From contig JACEEZ010000369.1 of the NCBI GenBank assembly GCA_016584305.1, positions 354,355-418,354 on the forward strand: DNA of 64,000 nucleotides. The letters run 5' to 3'. This stretch comes from Chionoecetes opilio (taxonomy: Eukaryota > Arthropoda > Malacostraca > Decapoda > Majidae). The notes beneath the pieces are model-generated. The model did no database searches. It saw only the letters and a program-made list of their open reading frames with translations, and was not told the DNA's origin. A program made the translations under genes and the position numbers. Numbering within the stretch: the first letter of the stretch is position 1; each line of letters opens with the position of its first letter. This document shows, piece by piece, positions 1 to 11,399 of the stretch.

Positions 1-52
1 CACCTCTTCGCCCCTCCGGCACTGCGCCAACACCAGACGGGCGCTGAAGCAA
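1..52 (-). CDS. Possible partial exon of the zyxin-like gene
   Basis: On the minus strand, a pyrimidine-rich tract (about 55-80) ends in CACAG at 53-57, followed by GC-rich sequence that stays open to the window edge in all three frames. It lies downstream of the zyxin-like exon at 3837-4084 and could be its next exon or the one after. I cannot match any frame to a LIM domain or to the zyxin linker, so frame and function are unknown. The composition contrasts sharply with the adjacent low-complexity repeat. Confidence 0.22.
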   Translation of the reverse strand, partial: MLQRPSGVGAVPEGRRG

Positions 53-239
53 CTGTGTGTTAGAGGGTGTGAGGACAAGACGTGTATATGATATTAATGT
101 GGTGGTGCCCTTAGAGGTTTGGTGACATTAAGGGGAGATTGAGGAACCTTATTTGTACGTACAAGCAATTCCTTCTGCTGCTACTGCGGTGACTAAAACT
201 GTATATGACTACACTGATTTAGGCAAACCGCCCACACAT

Positions 240-1190
240 ATACACACACGATGGCTGTACAATAACCTGTATTCAGTTCATCCCCACCGTCACTATCATT
301 ACATCATCACCACTAACACCAACACCACCAGCGCAACCACCCTCCCCACCGGGATACCAGTCCTACCACCGTCACCACCACACCCTAATCACCACCACAC
401 CCCAATCACCACCACTCACCCCCATCACGCACCACCACCACCGTCACCACCATTCACCCCCATCACGTAATACCACCACCACCGTCACCACCACTCACCC
501 CCATCACCCATCACCACCACCGTCACCACCACTCACCCCCATCACGCACCACCACCACTCACCCCCATCACGTAATACCACCACCACCGTCACCACCACA
601 CCGCAATCACCACCACCGTCACCACCCCCATCACGCAACACCACCATAGTCACTCACCCCCATCACGCAACACCACCACCACCGTCACCACCACTCACCC
701 CCATCACGTAACACCACCACCACCGTCACCACCACACCCTAATCACCACCCCCATCACGTAACACCACCATAGTCACCACCCCACCACGCAACACCACCA
801 TAGTCACTCACCCCCACCACACAACACCACCGTCACCACCACACCCCAAACACCACCACCGTCACCACCCCCACCACACAACACCACCATAGTCTCTCAC
901 CCCCACCACAACAACACCACCGTCACCACCACACCCCAATCACCACCACCGTCACCCCCCCCCATCACGTAACACCACCATAGTCACCACCCCCACCACA
1001 CAACACCACCATAGTCCCTCACCCTCACCACGCAACACCACCAGTCACTCACCCCCATCACGCAACACCACCACCACCGTCACCACCACTCACCCCCATC
1101 ACAGTCACCCCCCCCACTGACCCCCATCACGTAACGCCACCGTCACCACCACTCACCCCCATCACACACCACCACCACCACCACCACCAC
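240..1190. repeat. C-rich imperfect minisatellite (CACCACCACCGTCACC type)
   Basis: About 950 bp built from shuffled blocks such as CACCACCACCGTCACCACC, ACTCACCCCCATCACG and TAACACCACCA. The strand is almost free of G, and the order of blocks is irregular rather than a clean tandem. Short His/Pro/Thr reading frames across it are artefacts of composition. It probably fills an intron of the zyxin-like gene. Confidence 0.85.
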
Positions 1191-1196
1191 TCCCAC

Positions 1197-1254
1197 CTGG
1201 TGTTGGCCGCGGCGGGACTCCTGAGGTGGAGCTGCGACACTCCTCGGCGCTACA
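1197..1254 (-). CDS. Possible small exon of the zyxin-like gene
   Basis: A GC-rich island between repeats, bounded on the minus strand by CTGTAG (1255-1260) and by CAG|GTGGGAG (donor GT at 1195-1196). In phase 0, which the upstream exon 3837-4084 requires, it reads 19 codons rich in Ser/Pro ending in GVPPRPTP and leaves one base over. The proline-rich reading suits a zyxin linker, but the polypyrimidine tract is weak and there is no family match. This is a candidate only. Confidence 0.2.
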
Positions 1255-2040
1255 CTACAGGTGGTGCCCTAACACATGGTCTGCCCTCCCCGCCCACCGC
1301 GACCACCACACCACACCATTGGCCCTCCACACTGAGGTAACCGATGACGTACGCCGCGCCCCGCTCGCTGACTGGCTAACACCACAGTGAAAGTGATGAC
1401 GAAGCGGTGACGTAATAGTGCCCCGCGGAGACGCCCGATTAGGATGACAACTTGGCTCCCGGCATGAGGGGGGTGAGACCGTGAGGGTAGGGGGGTGAGG
1501 GTGAGTCAGGGTGTGAGTGCCTTCCACCTCAGCGAACCTCAGCGAACCCAATATACCCAAGGGCCTCCTCGTCCTCCTCCCAGCGACCTGCAGCCCCCGG
1601 GGAACGAGGAACATTACGGCAGGATCTACATAGTCCATGGTCGTAGAGGGGTCGGTGTCCGTGTCTCTAAACATAGTCGTACAGGGCCACTCTCTGCCCC
1701 ACACCAGCCAGCGTGCCAAGATATCCTTATATGGCACCGCCCCGGGACTGAGCCTGGTGGTGGTGGTGGTGGTGGTGGTGCACTTGAACCGACCACTGAG
1801 ACCTCTCCTACCCCTCCACCGCGGCCCCTGTGGATGAACCTTCGAGGCGGAGTGGATGATGGGGCCATGAGTCTACTACCTGTCTCTCTACCTGAGTCTG
1901 ACCAGGTGTGCATCGCTTGACTCGCCGCTACCTGAGACACTGGCCTGCACCGCGTAACCACCACCACCACCGCCACTACTTCACCTCCTTCTCTATATCA
2001 TGTGTGGCTTGTGACTCCTTCCCTCCGTTACGTAAAAACG
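1255..2040. other. GC-rich non-repetitive stretch, no gene called
   Basis: Mixed, GC-rich sequence with a short GGT run at 1757-1782. Several frames stay open on both strands (for example plus 1495-1920 and minus 1255-1737), but none shows a recognisable domain or a convincing exon with paired splice sites. On the minus strand one frame near 1580-1640 reads MDYVDPAV followed by PRGLQ, faintly like part of the LPP linker. I do not regard that as evidence. Confidence 0.4.
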
Positions 2041-2540
2041 AGGGGAAAGGGGAAAGGGAAAGGGAAAGGGAAAGGAAGGAAGGAAGGAAGGAAAGGAAGG
2101 AAGGAAGGAAGGAAGAAGGAAAGAAGGAAGAAAGAAAAAAAGAAAGAAAAAAGAAAAAAGGGAAAGGGAAGGGAAAGGGAAAAAGGAAAGGGAAAGGGGG
2201 GGGGAGGGAGGAGGGAGGGAGGAGGGGGGGGAGGGAGGGGGGGAGGGAAGGGAGGGAGGGAGGGGGGGAAAAAAAGGAAAGGGTGAAAGGAAAGGGAAAA
2301 AAGGAAGGAAGGAAAAAGGGAAGGGAAGGGAAGGGGAAGGAAGGAAGGAAAAAAAAAGGAAGGAAGGGAAAAAAGGAAGGAAAAAGGAAGGAAAAAAAAA
2401 GGAAGGAAAGAGGGAAGGGGGAAGGGGAAAAAAGGGAAGGAAAAGGGAAAGGAAGGAAGGAAGGAAGGAAAGGGAAGAAAAAAGGAAGGGAAGGGAAAAA
2501 AAGGGAAGGGAAGGGAAAGGAAAGAAGGGGGGAAGGGGAA
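2041..2540 (+). repeat. 500-bp pure polypurine tract
   Basis: Almost uninterrupted A/G sequence built from GGGAAA, GGAA, GGAAGG and poly-G steps; pyrimidines are essentially absent from 2041 to 2540. Long Lys/Arg/Glu/Gly frames on the plus strand and Phe/Ser/Pro frames on the minus strand follow from this composition and are not genes. Mirror-symmetric purine tracts can form triplex (H-DNA). Confidence 0.9.
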
Positions 2541-2680
2541 ATAGGGAAAGTGAGCCTCATCCATTATGGGTTATGCATGAACGAGACACAGGATAAAAGG
2601 AAATATATAAAAGAAACAATGCAGTGATGTATAAAAAGAAGAAAAAACTGAAAACGAGGAAACATGTTTTTAAGGGGAAA

Positions 2681-3474
<794 letters not shown>

Positions 3475-3645
3475 ATCACACGTAACTTTCTGGTGGTGGG
3501 GTAAATATCTTGCCTTGCCCGCCCGTCTGCCCTAAACCCTTCCCTGCCCCGCTATCCTGCCTGCATGCCATCACCTCTCCGTCAGCCCAGCCTCCCTCCC
3601 TCCGTCCCTCCTTTCATGCCATGCGAACCTACTTGTCTAGCCAGG

Positions 3646-3650
<5 letters not shown>

Positions 3651-3689
<39 letters not shown>

Positions 3690-3692
3690 CAC

Positions 3693-3723
<31 letters not shown>
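3651..3723. repeat. (CA)n microsatellite
   Basis: CA dinucleotide run with small interruptions, directly before a LINE-tail fragment. Confidence 0.9.
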
Positions 3724-3726
3724 AAG

Positions 3727-3825
3727 AAAGACTGGATAAATGTAGATACGGAGACGGGACCACAAGAGTGTATCTCAGGTCCTCTAAAATACAACTAGGT
3801 AAAAACAACAACTAGGTAAATACAC
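3727..3825 (+). mobile_element. 3' end fragment of a jockey-like LINE
   Basis: The stretch reads LDKCRYGDGTTR in one frame and ends in two copies of CAACTAGGTAAA. The same ending follows the better-preserved reverse-transcriptase C-terminal fragments at 32295-32600 and 53068-53310, where the protein reads similarly (FKGKLDNSRFGDGT). It is a severely 5'-truncated retrotransposon copy lying just outside the donor side of the exon at 3837-4084. Confidence 0.5.
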
Positions 3826-3836
3826 GCGTCACTTAC

Positions 3837-4084
3837 CGTGTGTGAACCAGGGGCGTACACAGTCCCATAGTTAGACCCAGGTTGCTGCTGCTGTTGTTGT
3901 TGATGGGCGTGGGCGGCTCCGTTGTGGGCGTGGGTAGCTGCCGCGTTTGCAGTAGGGGCGGCCCGGCGGAGCTCTGAGTAGGAAGAGGAGACTGGAGATG
4001 GAGGTGATGGTTGGGGAGGAGCTTCGTCGGGAGGTGGCAACGGGAAGTCCTCGTCAGGCCCGAAGGAGGCGTAGTGAGAGAGTC
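3837..4084 (-). CDS. Zyxin/LPP-family protein, exon with Ena/VASP ligand motif
   Basis: Exon with acceptor CGCCGCAG (AG at 4085-4086) and donor ACG|GTAAGT (GT at 3835-3836). It is 248 nt: two bases completing the Gly left open by exon 21754-22303, then 82 codons ending in phase 0. Counting from the start codon at 34463 it encodes about residues 238-319. The key motif is DEDFPLPPPDEAPP (F near 250), very close to the EDFPLPPPP Ena/VASP-EVH1 ligand of vertebrate zyxin. A seven-residue polyglutamine (about 298-304) and His/Ala-rich sequence follow. Zyxin-family proteins act at focal adhesions and adherens junctions, recruiting Ena/VASP to actin, and in flies they feed the Hippo pathway. The LIM domains needed to confirm the family lie outside the window. 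A (GA)n run begins about 22 bp upstream of the acceptor. Confidence 0.7.
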
Positions 4085-4103
4085 CTGCGGCGGAGAGGGC
4101 GTG

Positions 4104-4106
<3 letters not shown>

Positions 4107-4196
<90 letters not shown>
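4107..4196. repeat. (GA)n microsatellite beside a splice acceptor
   Basis: GA run starting about 22 bases from the acceptor at 4085-4086. On the transcribed (minus) strand it reads as CT repeat, so it doubles as the polypyrimidine tract of this exon. Confidence 0.9.
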
Positions 4197-4197
<1 letters not shown>

Positions 4198-4317
4198 TAT
4201 GTGTGTCGAGGTGGGGAGGTGGTCACATGTATATATGTATTCACTCTATTTGCCTAGTTATATAATACGTTATAGAATACAGGGTCTGAGCTACGTATAC
4301 TCGTGTCCATAGTTATA

Positions 4318-4568
<251 letters not shown>

Positions 4569-4747
4569 AGTATAAATGTGTTGGCAGGCTGCAGGGTGTG
4601 TTGGTGAGTGGAGGAAGGGTGTGTGGAGGGGAAAAAGTGTGTGTGGTCATGGTCGTGGTGGTGGTGGGTGGAAGAATGCTGCGTGGATTATATTGTGGAA
4701 AGAAATGTGTTAGTCAGTGATGGTGGTATAATATGGTGATTTACCAA

Positions 4748-5975
4748 AGGTGGGCATTCCGCAATTTTAGTCCGCAATTGCACAACCTTGCGGAATGGTA
4801 ATTCGGTTGCGGAATTGCGCAATTACGGATGCCTGAAAAAAATGCAGAATTGCGGGTTGCGGACCGCCAAAATTTTGAAACGCAATCGCAATAATTGTGA
4901 CGGTCACCACCTTCAAAGTGGCAAGTGCCCGCGTGAACATAAGTTCCCACCAAATATTGTGGAGACGACACTGCTAACTGCCAACTTGCCAAGTGTATCA
5001 CAGTCACTCAGTCAGTGCGTGCTGGAACTTGGGATTGAGAGCGTGTACGCTGGCCGTGTGTGTGATTAGTTGCCAACCTCCACATGCTGAACCAGAAGAA
5101 GTGGGAGGAGGAGGAGAGGAGGAGGAGAGGAGGAGGAGAGAATAGAGGATTAAATTAATTAGTTATTACTAGCCAGTAGACTGTGAAGTGTAAAAGTAAA
5201 GAAAAACACTAAAAGAGACAAAGACTTAATTGTGAAGGAAAGTAACAAGTATAGACAGAAACAGAATAGGAATACAGAAGTATTAAACACAATAACTAGG
5301 GGGGGGGGGGCACTCAGTAGAGCGCATACCTTCGCCTATTTCCCAGTAATATTATTATATTATATATATTATTATATATATATATATATATATTAGCATC
5401 ACTATATATATATATATAATATAGGTTGCCATATAATATTTAATAGATTATATCCAAAATTAATATAATTTATTACTATATATAAATAACTATATATTAT
5501 AATATTGATTATGTATATATATTATTAATATATTTAATATATTATTATATAGCACTCAGTAGAGCGCATATCCGGGCCGAATATTTCATCAATTGCGATT
5601 GCCTGGCAACAGTTGTCAAAGATTCATCCAAAATTAAATTATTTTTTTAGTTTACATATAATTGGTTAACCAAGTTTGGTCCAAATTTTAGCAACTTTTC
5701 GAGAATCCTGTCACTAACAACAGACAGCAGACAGATCGGGGTGAAAACTAACCCCATTCGACTTCGTTGCGGTGGTAATAAAGTCAGAGACATTTTGTTT
5801 AATTGTAGATTGCTTTGTTTTAATTGATTATGTCTAAAATTATTTGCGGAATTCGAATTGCGATTCGAAAGGGCCATATCTGATAAAAATGGGATTTTTG
5901 ATCTGCGATTGCGGACTGGGGAGGTGGTTGGGAATGGGCGATGCGGAATTGGAAAAAAAATTGGGTTGCCCACCT
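4748..5975. mobile_element. Putative DNA transposon, about 1.2 kb, TIR AGGTGGGCA
   Basis: It begins AGGTGGGCATTCCGCAATT and ends AATTGGGTTGCCCACCT, giving 9-bp perfect terminal inverted repeats. Subterminal regions at both ends are rich in GCGGAATTGCG-like phrases. The centre holds an AT-only block (about 5335-5550) bracketed by CACTCAGTAGAGCGCATA at 5311 and 5552. The TIR resembles hAT-type ends, but I find no 8-bp target duplication and no intact transposase frame. It is non-autonomous or decayed. Confidence 0.5.
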
Positions 5976-6319
5976 CATGTGGGGATAAATAATGGTAAGC
6001 TCTGACTTCCCTTCTTTCCATATAGGTAACATATTGTGGATTAATTAATTACATTTCCATATGATTGGTTCTAAGAATCATATGCGTTGCAAAGATAGGT
6101 GATGAGGAGAGCGCTGGTGGGGTGGAGGGGGTTCAATGCCTAATGGGAAAGTCATGCCAGTGGTAGGGTGAGGCGGGAATACTAATGGGAAGACTAATGG
6201 GACCCCTTACCCCCTTCCTTTACCCATATAAAGGGGTAACCATTAATAAACACCAATAATACCTACATTTTCCATTGATTTCTACAAACGATATCCACAT
6301 ATACGTCATTCCAAAGGCC
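5976..6319. other. Intron sequence, nothing recognised
   Basis: Unique-looking AT-rich sequence between two mobile elements. No splice-site-bounded open frame and no repeat seen. Confidence 0.5.
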
Positions 6320-7227
6320 TATAGGTGCCTTGCACGTGACGTCACAGCCCTTGTTGTGGCTGCGACAGACGCGGCTTCAAGCCAAATGCCGCCCGTCGGA
6401 GCGAGCTGGAGGACCAACAAACTCCACTTGCCGCCCGTGTTTGCCAGCTTATGGTAATTTCTCCCCTACCAAATATATGTTTATCAGTATAAAAGATATA
6501 CTGTTATCTTCGGAAATGCTTGTTCTATAATATTATCAAATAAAAAACCGTAAAACACACTAAAGAAAGGCCATTATGAGACTCAAGAAATATGCATGAA
6601 CTTAATATTCACCAGCTCCAGCTCCCATTTAATATTTTGTTAGAAAACTTTTTACATGGAGAATATCAATAGAAGCGGAATTTCATTAGCTTTCATTGTA
6701 TATATTTTGCTTTCTGATAAATGAATTAGAACCATGCATAAATTAGCGTTAACTAAATAAATAACCATGAAATCGGGTAATTTTTCCCGATTGATGAGGT
6801 TATTTATTTAGTTAACGCTAATGTATGCATGGTTCTAATGTATTTATCAGAAAACGAAATATATCAATGGAAAGCTAATGAAATTCCGCTTCTATTGATA
6901 TTCTCCATGTAAAAAGTTTTCTCGCAAAATATTAAATGGCGAAGAGTTTAAGTGAAGAGTTCATGCATATTTCTTGAGAGTCTCATAATGTCATTTCTTT
7001 AGTGTGTTTTACGGTTTTGTATTTGATATTATAGAACAAACATTTCGGAAGATGACAGTATACCTTTTATACTGATAAACATATATTTAGTAGGGGAAAA
7101 TTACCATAAGCTGGCAAACACGGGCGGCAACTGCCGGCAAGTGGAGTTTGTTGGTCCTCCAGCTCGCTCCGACGGGCGGCATTTGGCTTGAAGACGCTAG
7201 ATCGTGACGTCAGTGCAAGGCACTATA
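6320..7227. mobile_element. Foldback element, arms of about 440 bp
   Basis: The left arm from TATAGGTGCCTTGCACGTGA (6320) is repeated inverted, ending GCAAGGCACTATA at 7227. The dyad centre is near 6780 (CGGGTAATTTTTCCCG). Arms correspond along their full length, including GCCGCCCGTCGGAGCGAGCT against AGCTCGCTCCGACGGGCGGC, with small indels. TATA at both ends suits TA target duplication. No transposase frame is present. Each arm carries a GTGACGTCA site. Confidence 0.8.
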
Positions 7228-7433
7228 CCCCTTGAGACCCAGACCGTAATTTTCATTGTAATTTGGGTACCATTAGAATTTTTTTATAAATATACGCAAT
7301 ATTTTATAGATATGACCTGTTTAGTATCCTTGTCCACTAACTAATTTGGTATATTCAGTTACTTTTCGAAATTCTTAACTAACAACAGACATTTTTTTAC
7401 AGCAAAGGAAAGATCAGGGCGTGAAGGGGTTAA
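7224..7433 (-). mobile_element. TTAA-MITE family copy (reverse orientation)
   Basis: It runs from CCCCTTGAGACCCAGA to GGGCGTGAAGGGGTTAA and shares the family core (TGACCTGTTTAGTATCCTTG, GGTATATTCAGTTACTTTTC). It directly abuts the foldback element, which appears to have disturbed its left TTAA. Confidence 0.85.
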
Positions 7434-8470
7434 TTAAACTTACTGCGTCGTCCTCAAGATTTAACATTTCCAGCGGCATTTTTTGTTTTTACATCTGAAC
7501 TGACCAAGGGTACAAAATATTCTACATAAATCCTACAGTAATCCAAAGGCGTAGCGAGACGGTCTATGGCAACACAGGGAGGATGCCAATGATGTAACGA
7601 GGGGCAGTGCATTTTTTAACATCACAACTGGGCGACCAAAATGTCTCCCAGTGATGGAAAACTGTCGCCCAGTAAGAACAATTTTAAGCTACTGGGCGAC
7701 AAGATATTTGTTCATAAAATCCTTCCTGGATACAATGGTTCATCTTATATGTGTGTGTTAGATCCAGAAGTGCATTCTTGTTACTGCATATGATCTTTAT
7801 TTATACACAACATACAAAAAGGTTAAGTTGATGTATCCAAAACCTATATTTTAACAGGTAGGCCTTTACCTTTCTGGAAATCCGAAGAATGTCGCCAAGT
7901 AAGATTTGCTTAAAAAATGCACTAACGAGGGGTGATGTGACACGGGTCGTCATTAAACATGTGGCACCAATTCTGAGGTGAGGCCCAAACCATGCAGGTG
8001 GCACCCAAAGACTTCGGTTTTTGGCACACTTGCAACAACGCTGGATGATGATGATAATGATAATAATGATGATGGTGATGATGATGATGATGATGATGGT
8101 GGTGCAGAGATAAGAAGGTTTTCGTACCGCTATTAATCCCTTCTTCATTATATAGTACCACAAGAATTGAATATCCCTTCTTGATTATACATACACTACA
8201 GAATGTTTACAAATGTTGAATGTTGATAATGCACCACAACAACTTCTTCTAGATGTATGTACCAAAAGTCTAAGCTAATCTTTTCGGGCAGTGGAGGGAA
8301 AAATAAAAAGGAAGGCTCGGATAAGCACAAAAATATATAAGAAAAATAACAAAATCGTAAAGGCCATAGTTGCAGAGTGCGGGGAAAACCGACACACACA
8401 CACAGACACACACACACACACAGACACACACACACACACACACACACACTAGAGCGAGAGAGAGAGGAAG
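7434..8470. other. Intron sequence with GAT and CA microsatellites
   Basis: No gene recognised. It holds an ATG/ATA trinucleotide run at about 8041-8104 (poly-His and poly-Ile frames are artefacts) and a CA run at about 8393-8449. The remainder looks unique. Confidence 0.5.
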
Positions 8471-8475
8471 CTCAC

Positions 8476-8566
8476 CAACATTCCTTCTGAGCTCTTTCTT
8501 CTGCAGCCACCGGTTAAGATGAGCCTCGGGGCCCACGCGGCTCTGAGGTCGTCTGTACACAATCAT
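8476..8566 (-). CDS. Possible alternative first exon of the zyxin-like gene
   Basis: A minus-strand ATG (8564-8566) opens 30 codons beginning MIVYRRPQSRVGPEAHLNRW and rich in Lys/Arg, ending GTT G|GTGAGC (GT at 8474-8475). The exon ends with one spare base, exactly the phase needed to join the exon at 3837-4084, which begins with two bases. It cannot join the exon at 21754-22303 as an internal cassette. So, if real, it would be a separate start giving a protein without the N-terminal PPKPKK and tyrosine-rich regions. No homologue recognised. The plus strand also stays open here, behind a good-looking acceptor (CTTTCTTCTGCAG), so strand is not certain. Confidence 0.33.
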
Positions 8567-8580
8567 GCGGCCCCACCACC

Positions 8581-9505
8581 ACCACTACTACCATAAGGAA
8601 CACACCCAGCCAGCCAGCCAGACACAGCCCCGTCACAGCCCTCGCAAGCTACACACACACCCAGCCAGCCAGCCACAGCCCCGTCACAGCCACACACACA
8701 CCCAGCCCCGCCACAGCCCCGTCACAGCCACAGACACACCCAGCCCCACCACAGCCCCGTCACAGCCACACACACACACCAGCCGCCGCCACAGCCCCGT
8801 CACAGCCACAGACACCCAGCCCGCCACAGCCCCGTCACAGCCACACACACACCAGCCCGCCACAGCCCGTCACAGCCACACACACACCCAGCCCCGCCAC
8901 AGCCCCGTCACAGCCACAGACACAACCAGCCCCGCCACAGCCCCGTCACAGCCACACACACACCCAGCCCCGCCACAGCTCCGTCACAGCCACAGACACA
9001 CACCCACACCAGCCAGTCAGCCACAGCCCCCGCCCACAGCCCCCACACCCACACACAGCCAGCCAGTCAGCCACACCCCCGTCACAGCCACACACACACC
9101 CAGCCAGCCAGCCACAGCCCCGTCACAGCCACACACACACCCAGCCAGCCAGCCACAGCCCCGTCACAGCCACACACACCCAGCCAGCCAGCCACAGCCC
9201 CGTCACAGCCACACACACCCAGCCAGCCAGCCAGCCACAGCCCGTCACAGCCACACACACCCAGCCAGCCAGCCACAGCCCCGTCACAGCCACACACACA
9301 CCCAGCCAGCCAGCCACAGCCCCGTCACAGCCACACACACACCCAGCCAGCCAGCCACAGCCCCGTCACAGCCACACACACACCCAGCAGCCAGCCACAG
9401 CCCCGTCACAGCCACACACACACCCAGCCAGCCAGCCACAGCCCCGTCACAGCCACACACACACCCAGCCAGCCACAGCCCCGTCACAGCCCTCGCAAGT
9501 CACAC
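8581..9505. repeat. Minisatellite of about 40 bp (CAGCCACACACACACCCAGC)
   Basis: More than 20 copies of a unit made of CACACACACCCAGCCAGCCA plus GCCACAGCCCCGTCA, with indels of CCAG and CA steps. A 327-codon Pro/Thr/His/Gln frame (8565-9548) results from the absence of stops in the unit and is not supported as a gene. Confidence 0.9.
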
Positions 9506-9656
9506 ACAGCACTGCCAAGGCGTGGAGGGGAGAGGGGGACGCAATTGAGGAAGGGGGTAAAGGTATAATAAATGGCACTGGCAATCTGGCACGTGAAAAT
9601 ATGCAAAGATTCTGGCTACTGCTTCGATACCCGAGACATGGCGCAGTGCTGCATAG

Positions 9657-9659
9657 TCT

Positions 9660-9713
<54 letters not shown>

Positions 9714-9761
9714 GAAACACAGAAACATAAAATTTGAAGAGGTTCGACTCAGGTGTACAGT

Positions 9762-9833
<72 letters not shown>

Positions 9834-10015
9834 GGGTGGCTCAGTGGTAGCGATTTATCTTCTTGTGCAGCGTTCCTGTGTTCGAGCCCCACTCACTGCT
9901 ATACTTGAGTTAATTCTGGCGTGGTGGCATTTTGTATCGTGAAAAACCTCGGTGTATGGAAATAGTACGTGCGAATTGTCTAAATAGGATACATATATTT
10001 TAGCCCATATCCATA

Positions 10016-10093
<78 letters not shown>
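9657..10093. repeat. (TC)n microsatellites flanking a SINE
   Basis: TC runs at 9657-9712, 9763-9829 and 10015-10093. The second and third border the tRNA-like element at 9833. Confidence 0.9.
9833..10014 (+). mobile_element. tRNA-derived SINE
   Basis: It starts with a tRNA-like head: A-box-like GTGGCTCAGTGGTAGCG, then 33 bases later the B-box GTGTTCGAGCCCC. Then follows a non-tRNA body (GGCATTTTGTATCGTG and so on). It lacks a full cloverleaf, so it is a SINE or tRNA pseudogene rather than a working tRNA. TC tracts lie at both edges. No second copy was seen in this window. Confidence 0.55.
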
Positions 10094-10096
<3 letters not shown>

Positions 10097-10390
10097 TGCC
10101 TTTAACTTATTATATTAGTCTTCCGCACTCGTAAATCGTTCTGGCAATCTCCCTTCCTTTCCTCCTTTCCTTCCTTCCGTCTTGGCTCCTTGTTTCCTGG
10201 CTACCTCCTCGCCCCCTGCAGCTTGGAGGTCCCCCAAACAACGCAAGCACACCCGCTGAAATGCTACCCCAAGATCTATAGACTTTTATAGTGTCTATTA
10301 ATCTTGTGCTACCTATCCTGTCTGAACCCAGTTTTCCTTACAGCCACCATACGACACATCCATGTATACAGAATTACCATAGGAACAGAG

Positions 10391-10447
10391 GCTCTTACTA
10401 CTACTACTACTACTACTACTATACTACTACTACTACTACTACTACTA

Positions 10448-10520
<73 letters not shown>

Positions 10521-10550
10521 TTACCACCACAACTATTTCTACTACTATTG

Positions 10551-10582
<32 letters not shown>

Positions 10583-10594
10583 GTTGCTGCTGCT

Positions 10595-10643
<49 letters not shown>

Positions 10644-10654
10644 CACAACTATTT

Positions 10655-10700
<46 letters not shown>

Positions 10701-10708
10701 AACTATTT

Positions 10709-10756
<48 letters not shown>

Positions 10757-10791
10757 TAACTATTTCTACTACTACTACTACTACTACTACT
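10391..10791. repeat. ACT/GCT trinucleotide repeat array
   Basis: (ACT)n with a (GCT)n block at 10449-10487 and recurring CCACAACTATTTCT interruptions at four positions, suggesting larger-scale duplication of an ACT segment. Poly-Thr, poly-Leu and poly-Tyr frames are artefacts. Confidence 0.92.
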
Positions 10792-10861
10792 GTCAGTGCA
10801 AGGTTAAGGATTTCGTGAATAAAATAAGACTCTTCTAAAGCAAATGGATGAAATATATAAG

Positions 10862-10862
10862 G

Positions 10863-10901
<39 letters not shown>

Positions 10902-11091
10902 GACATGCCACATAATTTCTAGGCCGTTACTTTAATTGTCATGGTATTCGCCTCCTTCCTTCCCCCCTTCCTCTTATTATCTTCTTCCTCTCCCATTCCC
11001 ATTCCCTATTCAAACATTCCACATTTACCATATAACCTCCCTTTTCAGTGTATTCATTTGGTTCTTACATCTAATCGAACACAACCACCCC

Positions 11092-11166
<75 letters not shown>
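10862..11166. repeat. (TC)n tracts
   Basis: TC runs at 10862-10900 and 11094-11163, separated by pyrimidine-rich but non-repetitive sequence. Confidence 0.88.
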
Positions 11167-11169
<3 letters not shown>

Positions 11170-11245
11170 CTCTCAAACACCAACCTGCATTCCCCGACAT
11201 TCTCTTCTTCTCCATCGCAGCCTTCTTCCTTTTCCATCTCTCCAG

Positions 11246-11359
11246 GGTAATGAAGCGCTCTTGCTGCCAGTCTACGGTGCTGCTCATGCTTCTTGTCTTT
11301 GGCCACGCACAGGAGAGGCACGGGGGGTACGAGGGGGCACGAGGGGGGCAGACAACGAG
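11246..11359 (+). CDS. Possible exon encoding a signal peptide
   Basis: Plus strand: a strong polypyrimidine tract ending CATCTCTCCAG (AG at 11244-11245), a possible exon, and donor GAG|GTAGGAAG (GT at 11360-11361). The ATG at 11250 gives MKRSCCQSTVLLMLLVFGHA, a plausible secretory signal with cleavage near GHA/Q, then a Gly/Arg-rich start. A second frame of the same interval is also open. No other exon of such a gene was found, and it would lie inside an intron of the opposite-strand zyxin-like gene. Treat as a candidate. Confidence 0.25.
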
Positions 11360-11399
11360 GTAGGAAGCGCGAGAGAATAGCAAAGGACAGGGACGGGGG

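Noticed and set aside
1255..1976. Overlapping frames of 116-160 codons on both strands
   Set aside because: No domain, no consistent splice sites; GC-rich sequence with few stops by chance.
8565..9548. 327-codon Pro/Thr/His/Gln frame
   Set aside because: Stop-free minisatellite translation; composition and copy-number indels argue against a gene.
9833..9905. Functional tRNA gene
   Set aside because: A- and B-box-like words are present, but acceptor and anticodon stems do not close and the sequence continues into a SINE-like body.
10291..10913. Poly-Thr, poly-Tyr and poly-Leu frames
   Set aside because: ACT/GCT trinucleotide repeat read in several frames.
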